42,713 nt of DNA, taken from assembly GCA_035310015.1 (NCBI GenBank), contig DATGEO010000126.1:1-42713 (forward strand), written 5' to 3'. Position 1 is the first letter of the stretch. Every line of letters starts with the position of its first letter. The translations under genes were made by a program, and so were the position numbers. Below the pieces are notes generated by a model. That model made no database searches, was not told the origin of the DNA, and was given only the letters and a program-made list of their open reading frames with translations. This DNA is from DATGEO01 sp035310015. Its GTDB lineage: Bacteria > Chloroflexota > Dormibacteria > Dormibacterales > Dormibacteraceae. Of this stretch, positions 33,434 through 40,777 are shown piece by piece.

Positions 33434-33615
33434 GGCTCGGCCGGAAGCCGTCGGCGAGATATCCGGTGATCCAGGTGGCTGAGATGCGGGCGATGCGCCG
33501 AGCAGCGCAGCGAGCGCATTGGAGAATCTGCGCGAGCGAGCAGCGCGGAAGCAGAGGCCGCAGACCTGCCGCGTGGGCGCCTGAGATCCTGCCACGGCCT
33601 TCCGGGCCGAGCCTC
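33432..33615. repeat. Long imperfect palindrome, copy B (dnaN-recF gap)
   Basis: This fills nearly the entire 200-bp gap. Ends GAGGCTCGGCC (33432-33442) and GGGCCGAGCCTC (33604-33615) pair almost perfectly, and the left end overlaps the dnaN stop. Inside, GGAAG/CTTCC, CCGT/ACGG, ATCCAGGTGGC opposite GCCGCGTGGG and TGCGG/CCGCA continue the stem with wobbles. The centre (GCGCGAGCGAGCAGCGC) is nearly identical to that of copy A. Overall about three-quarters identical to copy A, but the outer and inner stems differ in sequence while still pairing. It ends 18 bp before recF. Confidence 0.75.
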
Positions 33616-33633
33616 TAGTCCCGGCCGTCTGGG

Positions 33634-34719
33634 ATGGAGCTCAGGCGACTCCGGCTGCGGAACCACCGCAACTACGCGCGCCTCGACCTGATGCCGGGTC
33701 CGGGTATCAACGTCTTCATCGGGCCGAACGGGCAGGGCAAGACCAACCTGCTCGAGGCCGTCGCGATGCTGGCGCTGTCGTCCTCGCCGCGGGCGCGGCG
33801 CGAGATCGAGCTCGTCGGGCCGCTCGGGCCGGGAGCGCGCATCGATGCCGAGGTGGAGGCCCACGGCCGCCGGCTCGAGGTGGCGATCGCGCTCGACGTC
33901 GAGGGCGACCGGGCCAAGAGGACGATCGAGGTGGACGGCGTCCGCCGCCGCGGCATCGACCTCCCAGGCCACTTCCGGGTCACCCTCTTCTGGCCCGACG
34001 ACCTGGGCCTGGTCAAGGCCGGCCCGGAGCTGCGGCGCCGGTTCCTCAACCAGATGCTCGTCCAGGTCGAGCCCGGCTATGCCCGCGCCCTCGCCGGCCT
34101 CCGGCGCGTGCTCGAACAGCGCAACAGCCTCCTCAAGCGGATCGCCGCCGGGGAGGAGTCGGCCGGCGTGCTGGAGGCGTGGAACCAGGAGCTCGTGGAG
34201 TACGGCGGCGAGATCGCGCGGGCTCGCGCCACGGCGGTCGCCGAGCTGCGTCCCGAGGCCGCCCGCAGCCACGCCGAGATCGCCGGCGGGGAGCACCTGG
34301 AGATCGCGTATTCGGGGCCACCCGACGATTTCGCGGAAGCTGTGCAAAAGTCGCTTACCGACGACCTGCGCAGGGGTGTCACCACGGTCGGTCCCCATCA
34401 CGACGACCTGGCCATCTCGCTGGCCGGCCGGGAGGCCCGCAGCTACGCCTCGCAGGGCCAGCAGCGCACCGCGGTGGTGAGCCTCAAGCTCGCCGAGGCA
34501 GACCTGGTGGCCGGCCGGACGGGTGAACGGCCCGTGCTCTTGCTCGACGACGTGCTTTCCGAGCTCGACGCCGAGCGGCGGACGGCCCTCCTGCGCCGGG
34601 TGGCGAACGGCGGCCAGGTGATCGTGACCTCGGCCGAAGCCGGTCCGTTTCCGCCCGAGCTGATGGCCGAAGCGCGGGTATGGAATGTGACCAACGGGGT
34701 GATCGAAGCCTGTGGATAA
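33634..34719 (+). CDS. recF: DNA replication and repair protein RecF
   Basis: 361 aa SMC-like ATPase. Walker A is GPNGQGKTN at residues 30-38; the ABC signature is YASQGQQRTAVVSLKLAEAD and Walker B PVLLLDDVLSELDAERR. It begins MELRRLRLRNHRNYARLDL, as is usual. It binds gaps and helps load RecA through RecOR. The ATG at 33634 lies 18 bp after palindrome copy B and has no clear Shine-Dalgarno. Its 3' end overlaps the next gene by 8 bp. Confidence 0.97.
   Translation: MELRRLRLRNHRNYARLDLMPGPGINVFIGPNGQGKTNLLEAVAMLALSSSPRARREIELVGPLGPGARIDAEVEAHGRRLEVAIALDVEGDRAKRTIEVDGVRRRGIDLPGHFRVTLFWPDDLGLVKAGPELRRRFLNQMLVQVEPGYARALAGLRRVLEQRNSLLKRIAAGEESAGVLEAWNQELVEYGGEIARARATAVAELRPEAARSHAEIAGGEHLEIAYSGPPDDFAEAVQKSLTDDLRRGVTTVGPHHDDLAISLAGREARSYASQGQQRTAVVSLKLAEADLVAGRTGERPVLLLDDVLSELDAERRTALLRRVANGGQVIVTSAEAGPFPPELMAEARVWNVTNGVIEACG
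34711..34719 (-). promoter_or_regulatory. Perfect DnaA box inside the recF/dciA junction
   Basis: TGTGGATAA (complement TTATCCACA) spans the last codons and stop of recF and contains the GTG start of dciA. It is about 4 kb from the origin gap. A DnaA molecule bound here could affect dciA, or the match may be accidental. Confidence 0.5.
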
Positions 34720-35008
34720 GCTGGGCAATATCATCCCGGCGGTCCTGCGCAAGCAGCCCGGCGGAGGGCGCATGCTCGGAACCCGGGTTGCGGCCGAGTT
34801 CAGGGCCATGCTCGGGCCCGAACCGGCACGGCTGTGCGAGACCGTCGAGCTCCGAAACGGCGTGCTGGTGGTGACCACCTCCAGCCCCGCCCTGGCGCAT
34901 CAGCTGCGGCTCGACGCGGAGACGGTGATCAGCCGTCTCAACGGCCTGAACCTCGGCCGCAAGGTGCGGACCCTGCGCGTGCGGATCGGGCGGCCGACGC
35001 TGACATGA
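34712..35008 (+). CDS. DciA-like DUF721 protein (probable replicative helicase loader)
   Basis: 98 aa. A DUF721/DciA domain: a helical start (LGNIIPAVLRKQPGGGRMLG) and the KH-like core ETVELRNGVLVVTTSSPALA then HQLRLDAETVISRLNGL, ending VRTLRVRIGRP. DciA proteins load DnaB in the many bacteria lacking DnaC/DnaI. In high-GC bacteria the gene often follows recF, as here. The start is a GTG within the recF end (8-bp overlap), and its stop overlaps the next gene's ATG (ATGA, 35005-35008), so recF, dciA and the helicase-nuclease are translationally chained. Confidence 0.85.
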   Translation: MDKLGNIIPAVLRKQPGGGRMLGTRVAAEFRAMLGPEPARLCETVELRNGVLVVTTSSPALAHQLRLDAETVISRLNGLNLGRKVRTLRVRIGRPTLT

Positions 35009-37641
35009 CGCGTCTGGACAGAGCCCAGCGTGATGCCGCCGCCACACCGGGACCGGTGCGCGTGATCGCGGGCGCCGGGACGGGCAAGACGGCGGTGATC
35101 GCCGAGCGGTTCCGCCGGCTGGTGGCGGCCGGCGCAGAGCCCTCGTCGATCCTGGTCATGACCTTCACCGACCGCGCCGCGCGCGAGATGCGCGAGCGCA
35201 TCGAGCTCGTCACGGGCGCCGACGCCCCGGCGGTCGGGACCGTGCATTCGATCGCCCTCGGCTGGCTGCGCGCCGACGGCTGGCGGGTCGGTGTGCCGGC
35301 GCGCTTTCGGATCGTGGCCGGCGCCGAGCGCTGGATCCTCGCTCGAGAGCTGATATGGAAGCTCGCCGACCCCGCCTTCACCGACGACGAGCGGCCGGAC
35401 GACCTGGTGGGCCCCGCGCTCCAGATGCTCGAGCGCCTGAAGCAGGAGCTGGTGCCCCTGCGCCGCCTGGAGGAGTGGGCCGCGGCCACGGACGACCAGG
35501 AGAAGGGTGCGCTCATGCGCGCGTGCGTCCGCCTGTTCGCGGCTTACCGGCGCGAGTGCCGGCGGCTGGAGCTGCTGGACTTCGACGACCTGCTGGAGCG
35601 TTCGGTCGCACTACTGGCCGAGCATCGGAGCCTGGTCGCCGAATACCGGCGCCGGTACCCGCACGTGCTGGTCGACGAGTACCAGGACCTGAACCTCGCG
35701 CAGGAAAGGCTCGTCGAGCTGGTCGCGTCCGAGCCCTTCGTCGTCGGCGACGACGACCAGAGCATCTACCGCTTCCGCGGCGCGTCGCGGGCAAGCCTCG
35801 AGCGATTCGTCGCCCGATTTCCGGCCGCGCGCACGATCGCGCTGGGCCGCAACCACCGCAGCTCGGCCAGGATCGTCGCCGCCGCCGCGGCGCTCATCGG
35901 CAACAACACCGAGCGCCTCGACAAGGAGCTGGCCGCGAAGCGCGCCGGACCGCGAGTGGAGGCGTGGTCCTGTCCGGACGGCGCGGTCGAGGCGGACGCC
36001 ATCGCCGCCGAGTCTGCGCGCCTGATCGGATCCGGAGTGGCGCCGCGCGCCATCGCGGTGCTGTGCCGGACCAACGCGATCGCGCGGCCGGTCGCCGATG
36101 CGCTGGCGGCGCGCGCGCTGCCGCACGTGGTCGTCGGCGGCCAGGGGCTGCTCGACCGGCCAGAGGTACGCGACGTCATCGCGATGCTGCGCGTCATCCG
36201 CGATCCCGGCGATCAGATAGCGGCTTTCCGCGTCATGCGTGTTCCCGGACCCGCCTCGGAGCTTCTCGCTGAGCTGCACGCGCTGGCGTCGACGGCCGAC
36301 GTCCGCGACCTGTTCTTCGAGCTCATGAACCGCACCCGCTACCTCGAAGGCGCCGGCGCGCGAGCCGTCGCCAACGTGAGTCAGCTCGCCGAGCGAATCA
36401 ACGAGTACTGCGAGCACAACTCGGACCACTCGCTCGACGCGTACATGCGCTATCTCGACCTGGTCCTGCTGTCGGGTGAGGACGAGGCGCCTGGCGCGCC
36501 CGAGGGCGAGACGGACGCGATCTCGGTGATGACCATCCACCAGGCCAAGGGCCTGGAGTTCGACGCCGTTTTCGTGCCCTCGCTGGTCGAGGGCAGGCTC
36601 CCGCAGTCGGGGCGGTCGCAGCGATTCGAGCTGCCCGCGGCGGTGCTGGAGCCGCTCGTGCGCGGGCGCGAGGACGTGATCGCGGAGGAGCGGCGGCTGC
36701 TGTACGTGGCGATGACGCGGGCGCGGCGCCGGCTGTACCTGAGTCACGCCCAGCGCTACGAGGGCGGGCGGCGGTGGAAGCCCTCCCGGTTCCTGGGGGA
36801 GCTGAGTGTTGACGCCACGCACGCGCGCAGTATTCATTCCTCCACGCCCCCCTCCCAGACCCTACGCGCAAGCGCGGTCAGGTTCGGACCTATTGATCGC
36901 CCCATGAATGGGAAGGGTTCCACTCCTTCTTCTCCTCTTACTTTGTCGTTTTCTTCGATACAGGCTTATCGGGACTGTCCGCGGCAGTACTGGTTTCGCC
37001 ACGTGCGGAAGCTTCCTGCCGTCCAGAGCGCCGAGGCGGTGCAGGGGGTCATCCTCCACGAGGTCTTGCGCAGGGCCGGGGAGTCGCGGCGCGCCGGTGA
37101 GATCGTGAGCGCCGCGCAGCTCAGCGCGCTGCACGCGCAGGTGTGGAGCGAGACGCCCTTTCCCGACCCCCGCCGCGCGCCGACGTTCAGGCGCGCAGGC
37201 CTGGCGCAGCTCGAGGCCTTCCGCGCGGCGGGCGGCTTCGAACTCACGCCGGAGGCGGTGGAGCGCGAGTTCACAGCGAGCGTCGACGGTTTCACGCTGC
37301 ACGGCGTCATCGACCGCGTCGACCGCACCGACGCGGGGTGGCGGATCATCGACTACAAGACCGGCCGCCCGCTCGGCCGCGCGCGCCGCGACCTGCAGGT
37401 CGCCCTGTACGGCCTGGGCGCCGAGGTCGCGCTCGGCATCGAGCACGCGGCGCTGGAGGTCGTCTATCTCGCCTCCGGCCAGCACGTCGAGCTGGAGAGC
37501 GTCGCCTCGCTGCAGGCCGAAGCCAGGCGCATCGGATCCGAGACGGCGACCGCGATCCGCGAAGGCCGCTTCCAGTCGCAGCCGGAACGGCGGAAGTGCC
37601 GGCTCTGCGCCTACCGGCTCGCCTGCACCGACGCCCTGTAG
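35005..37641 (+). CDS. Fused UvrD-type helicase and PD-(D/E)XK Fe-S nuclease
   Basis: 878 aa from the ATG at 35005 (MTRLDRAQRDAA). SF1A helicase motifs: Walker A GAGTGKT (23-29), VDEYQDLN (about 223-230), VVGDDDQSIYRFRGA, GRNHRSSARIV, MTIHQAKGLEFDAVF and EERRLLYVAMTRARRRLYL. A Ser/Pro-rich linker (about 615-645) leads to a RecB/AddB-like nuclease: GVILHEVLRR, GVIDRVDR, D783-Y-K785 (IIDYKTG) and QVALYGL. Four Cys (658, 865, 868, 874; DCPRQYWF and CRLCAYRLAC) form the Fe-S cluster pattern of AddB/Cas4-type nucleases. It probably resects DNA ends for recombination, comparable to AddAB/AdnAB but in one chain. The 3' end overlaps the opposite gene by 31 bp. Confidence 0.93.
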   Translation: MTRLDRAQRDAAATPGPVRVIAGAGTGKTAVIAERFRRLVAAGAEPSSILVMTFTDRAAREMRERIELVTGADAPAVGTVHSIALGWLRADGWRVGVPARFRIVAGAERWILARELIWKLADPAFTDDERPDDLVGPALQMLERLKQELVPLRRLEEWAAATDDQEKGALMRACVRLFAAYRRECRRLELLDFDDLLERSVALLAEHRSLVAEYRRRYPHVLVDEYQDLNLAQERLVELVASEPFVVGDDDQSIYRFRGASRASLERFVARFPAARTIALGRNHRSSARIVAAAAALIGNNTERLDKELAAKRAGPRVEAWSCPDGAVEADAIAAESARLIGSGVAPRAIAVLCRTNAIARPVADALAARALPHVVVGGQGLLDRPEVRDVIAMLRVIRDPGDQIAAFRVMRVPGPASELLAELHALASTADVRDLFFELMNRTRYLEGAGARAVANVSQLAERINEYCEHNSDHSLDAYMRYLDLVLLSGEDEAPGAPEGETDAISVMTIHQAKGLEFDAVFVPSLVEGRLPQSGRSQRFELPAAVLEPLVRGREDVIAEERRLLYVAMTRARRRLYLSHAQRYEGGRRWKPSRFLGELSVDATHARSIHSSTPPSQTLRASAVRFGPIDRPMNGKGSTPSSPLTLSFSSIQAYRDCPRQYWFRHVRKLPAVQSAEAVQGVILHEVLRRAGESRRAGEIVSAAQLSALHAQVWSETPFPDPRRAPTFRRAGLAQLEAFRAAGGFELTPEAVEREFTASVDGFTLHGVIDRVDRTDAGWRIIDYKTGRPLGRARRDLQVALYGLGAEVALGIEHAALEVVYLASGQHVELESVASLQAEARRIGSETATAIREGRFQSQPERRKCRLCAYRLACTDAL

Positions 37642-38864
37642 CGGTTCGCGAGCAGCAGGCACTCGCGCGCGATGTCCGATGACGCGTACGGGTGCGACAT
37701 CTCGCGCGCCCGCTTCGACATCGACTGCCAGGTGGGACCGCCCTCGGCCAGCACGCGCACCTCGTCGAAGATGTCGTTGGCCCGCGGCGCGTAGAGACCG
37801 AAGCCCGATTCGACGACGAAATCCACGTTCGGCGACTCCTGCCCCGGCAGGTAGCTGGTGATGATCATCGGGATGCCGGTGGCGAGCGCCTCGGCGATGG
37901 CGCCCGGGCCGGCCTTCGTCACGACCACGTCGCAGGCGCGCATCAGCTCCGGCATGTTGTCGACGAAGCCGAGCACCAGCGTCGGCGTGGCGAAGCGCAG
38001 CTTGGCGAGCCGCTGGCGCAGCTTCTCGTTGCGGCCGCACACGGCGATCACCTGCCAGGCGTGCGGCTCCCAGCTCAGCACGCGCACCTGGTTGAGCAGG
38101 CCGCCGACTCCGGCCGCGCCGCCCATCACGAGCACGGTGAAGCGCGACTCGTCGAGGCCGAAGCGCCGTCGCAGCGCCTGCTTCTCGCCGGGCGCGGGCG
38201 GGCGGAAGCGCATGTCCACGGGCAGCCCGAGCAGCTTGACCCGATCCTGCGGCACGCGGCGCCGGACCGCGACCTTGCGCGCCACCTCCGTGGGCGCGAT
38301 CACGAGGTCGGCCTGGCTGAAGGTCCAGCCGCGATGGAAGTCGACCAGGTCGGTGATGACGGTCATCAGGCCGCGCGGCCGGCCGGTGCGCTGGATCGCC
38401 TGGTGCGAGATCTGGTTCAGGAGCGGGTGGACGGAGAGGACGACGTCAGGGTCGTGGCGGCGGATCAGCTCGACGATCACGCGGCGCACGCCCGGACCGA
38501 ACACGGCGCGGATGGCGGCGAACGTCGGCTTGGTGTTGCTCGAGTGGTAGACGGCGCCCCAGGCCGCGCGCGAGCGCTGGATGACGGGCGAGTAGAGGGA
38601 CGCGAGCCGGCGCACGACCGTCGGCCCCTGGGAGATGAGCGGGTCGGCGACGGTCACGACGCACGAGGGATCGAGCAGCTTCAGGGCGTCGGTGAGAGCG
38701 CGCGCGGCCGCGCGGTGTCCGCCGCCGGTGTCGCTGAACAGGATTAAGACGCGGGGGCGTTCTACCGGCGTCGAGCTGCCGCCCGGCGAGCGATCCAGCG
38801 CATGTTGTACTGCGCGAGCAGGTAGGTCACGAAGACCATCGCGAGGATGCCGATGGTCACCCAC
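37611..38864 (-). CDS. MGDG-synthase-like glycosyltransferase
   Basis: Up to 417 aa. MGDG_synth N-domain: PRVLILFSDTGGGHRAAARA, with SVHPLLNQISHQA and TVITDLVDFHRGWTF; C-terminal GT28 Rossmann half with VLVMGGAAGVGG, VLGFVDNMPELMRACDVVVT and KAGPGAIAEALATGIPMIIT. Such enzymes add galactose or glucose to diacylglycerol, or act like MurG on lipid carriers; the acceptor cannot be told here. The only canonical start is the GTG at 38864, which makes a 103-bp overlap with the upstream cytochrome gene; the conserved part begins only after residue ~33, near that gene's stop, so a non-canonical start there is possible. Confidence 0.9.
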   Translation of the reverse strand: MGDHRHPRDGLRDLPARAVQHALDRSPGGSSTPVERPRVLILFSDTGGGHRAAARALTDALKLLDPSCVVTVADPLISQGPTVVRRLASLYSPVIQRSRAAWGAVYHSSNTKPTFAAIRAVFGPGVRRVIVELIRRHDPDVVLSVHPLLNQISHQAIQRTGRPRGLMTVITDLVDFHRGWTFSQADLVIAPTEVARKVAVRRRVPQDRVKLLGLPVDMRFRPPAPGEKQALRRRFGLDESRFTVLVMGGAAGVGGLLNQVRVLSWEPHAWQVIAVCGRNEKLRQRLAKLRFATPTLVLGFVDNMPELMRACDVVVTKAGPGAIAEALATGIPMIITSYLPGQESPNVDFVVESGFGLYAPRANDIFDEVRVLAEGGPTWQSMSKRAREMSHPYASSDIARECLLLANRYRASVQASR

Positions 38865-39331
38865 AGGATCGTGCGCTTGGCGAGCTCACCCTCCGAGAGC
38901 GGGGCGTTGCCGGCGCCGAGCTGGTTCTGCTGAATGATGTAGGCCGCGACGTCTTTGATCTCCTGGTCGCTCAGCTTGCCCTGCCACGCCGGCATCGCGA
39001 CCTGCTTGGGGTCACCGGGCTGCGGCTGGCGGCCATTGGTGATGACGTTGATCAGGAAGGTCGGGTCGAGCGAGCTCGGCACGCCCGGCAGCTTGTCGAT
39101 CGGGTTGAGGGTGGCGCCGATGCCGCCCTCGAGGCTGCTGCCGTGGCAGGTGGCGCAGTTCTGCTGGTAGACCGTCGCGCCGTTGTTCGGGTCGCCCGGA
39201 AGGCTCGAGCTCGGCGAGCCCGACGGCGACGGCGAGGCGTCGGCCAGCGTCGACACGGCGGTGATGAGGAGCAGCGCGGGCACCCCGATCGCGACGACCG
39301 CATACCGCTGCAGCCCCCTGGGAAGGCGCAT
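38762..39331 (-). CDS. Membrane-anchored monoheme cytochrome c
   Basis: 189 aa from the ATG at 39331. An N-terminal signal/anchor helix (YAVVAIGVPALLLITAVSTL) precedes a Ser/Pro-rich linker. A class I cytochrome c domain has heme motif CATCH (NCATCHGSSLEGG) and distal Met in VAMPAWQGKLSD. A C-terminal membrane helix (TILWVTIGILAMVFVTYLLA) with basic residues closes it. It is probably an extracytoplasmic electron carrier tethered at both ends. TAGAAT 8 nt before the ATG and no Shine-Dalgarno suggest a leaderless mRNA. The upstream 75 in-frame codons lack domain content and were left out. No oxidase or bc1 genes are adjacent. Confidence 0.9.
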   Translation of the reverse strand: MRLPRGLQRYAVVAIGVPALLLITAVSTLADASPSPSGSPSSSLPGDPNNGATVYQQNCATCHGSSLEGGIGATLNPIDKLPGVPSSLDPTFLINVITNGRQPQPGDPKQVAMPAWQGKLSDQEIKDVAAYIIQQNQLGAGNAPLSEGELAKRTILWVTIGILAMVFVTYLLAQYNMRWIARRAAARRR

Positions 39332-39339
39332 CTGGGCCA

Positions 39340-39345
39340 ATTCTA
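39340..39345 (-). promoter_or_regulatory. Predicted -10 element of the cytochrome c gene (leaderless)
   Basis: TAGAAT on the minus strand (within TATAGAAT), 8 nt before the ATG. It is the same hexamer and nearly the same spacing as at the sigma-like gene. Confidence 0.5.
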
Positions 39346-39469
39346 TAGATCCCCGGCGGGGTGAGCCGCGGCGGGAATACCGCCGAGCGGCGTAGGTTTT
39401 TAGGTCACATGGGTTCCTGTTCGCCGGTCTCACGATCGGGGTTCTGCTGCGTCTCGAGGCGCTGGCTCG

Positions 39470-40777
39470 ATGCGAGATCGGCCTACCGTGGCTGAGGTCA
39501 CAGAGCTGGTCCCCGACCGCGCCGCGCGAATGCGGGTCGCGGTCATATCGATGCACACCTCCCCGACGGCCCCGCTGGGCCAGAACGCCAACGGCGGGCT
39601 CAACGTCTACGTGCGCGAGCTCTGCTCCGCCTTCTCCGACCGTGGCATAGCCACCGACGTGTACACCCGCGTTCAGTCACCCGACGACCCCAAGACCGAG
39701 CAGCTCGCCCCGCTCTCCCAGGTGGTCTACCTGCCCGCCGGCCGCGACCTGGACAAGTACTCGCTGTTCCGCGAGGTTCCCAATTTCGCCGAGAGGGTGT
39801 ACGACCACGCGCTGCGTGCAAACGTCGAGTACGACCTCCTCTTCTCGCACTACTGGCTGTCGGGCGAGGTCGCATGCCTGCTTCGCCCGCACCTCGCGCC
39901 GGCGTGGGCGCACATCGCCCACACGCTGGGCAAGGTGAAGAACCGCCGCCTCGCCGCGGGCGACAGCCCCGAGCCCGAGGTGCGAATCGCCGTCGAGGGC
40001 GAGATCGCCCGCCAGGCGGACCTGCTGATCACCTCGACCGAGGACGAGAGCCGCGAGCTCATCGACGGCTACGGAGCCGACCCCTCGCGAGTGTTCGTCG
40101 TCGCTCCGGGCGTCGACCTGGTGACGTTCCGGCCCATCGATCGCGACGTGGCGCGCAAGGAGATCGGCGCGGGAGCCGGTCCCCTGCTGCTCTTCGTCGG
40201 ACGGCTGGAGCGGCTGAAGGGCGTCGACATCGCCATCCGCGCGCTGGCCGAGCTGCGCCGCCGCGGCCACGACGAGGTGCGGCTCCTGGTCGTGGGCGAG
40301 GATGCGCGCCGAGCCTCGAACGGGGACAGCGAGATGGCACGCCTCAAGCGGATCGCGGAGGAAGCGGGTGTTCGCGACCGCATCGAGTTCGTCGGCTCGG
40401 TGGCGCACCACGAGCTGCCTTTCTTCTACGCCGCGGCCGACGCGTGCTTGATGCCTTCGTACAACGAGTCGTTCGGCCTCGTCGGCCTCGAGGCGCAAGC
40501 GTGCGGCTGCCCCGTCATCGGCTCGGGCGTGTCGGGGATCCGCTCAGTCGTGCGCGACGAGGTGACGGGATTCCTCGTCGACGGCAACGACCCCGCGGCC
40601 TACGCCGACCGCGTCGAGCGGCTGCTCGACGACCCCGAGCTCGCGCGGCAGATGGGCCGCCGCGGTCAGCTTCTAGCCCAGCGCTTCTCGTGGAACCGCA
40701 CCGCCGACCGGCTGCTGGACCTGTTCGCGCCCTTGAGCGCTCAGGACCGGGTCCACGTCGGCATGAGGCACGAGTAG
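39470..40777 (+). CDS. GT4-family glycosyltransferase (MshA/sucrose-phosphate-synthase-like)
   Basis: 435 aa. N-terminal GT-B half begins MRVAVISMHTSPTAPLGQNA then NGGLNVYVRELCSAF, and the C-terminal half has LFVGRLERLKGVDIAIRALA and the retaining E-x7-E motif YNESFGLVGLEAQACGCPVI. The closest general match is the group containing actinobacterial MshA (N-acetylglucosaminyl-inositol-phosphate synthase) and sucrose-phosphate synthases; the first blocks, including the Asn-rich donor loop, fit that group. Substrates cannot be fixed. ATG 39470 has a GAGG 10 nt upstream; GTG 39488 and ATG 39530 are alternatives. The last 37 bp overlap the opposite lipoprotein gene. Confidence 0.9.
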   Translation: MRDRPTVAEVTELVPDRAARMRVAVISMHTSPTAPLGQNANGGLNVYVRELCSAFSDRGIATDVYTRVQSPDDPKTEQLAPLSQVVYLPAGRDLDKYSLFREVPNFAERVYDHALRANVEYDLLFSHYWLSGEVACLLRPHLAPAWAHIAHTLGKVKNRRLAAGDSPEPEVRIAVEGEIARQADLLITSTEDESRELIDGYGADPSRVFVVAPGVDLVTFRPIDRDVARKEIGAGAGPLLLFVGRLERLKGVDIAIRALAELRRRGHDEVRLLVVGEDARRASNGDSEMARLKRIAEEAGVRDRIEFVGSVAHHELPFFYAAADACLMPSYNESFGLVGLEAQACGCPVIGSGVSGIRSVVRDEVTGFLVDGNDPAAYADRVERLLDDPELARQMGRRGQLLAQRFSWNRTADRLLDLFAPLSAQDRVHVGMRHE

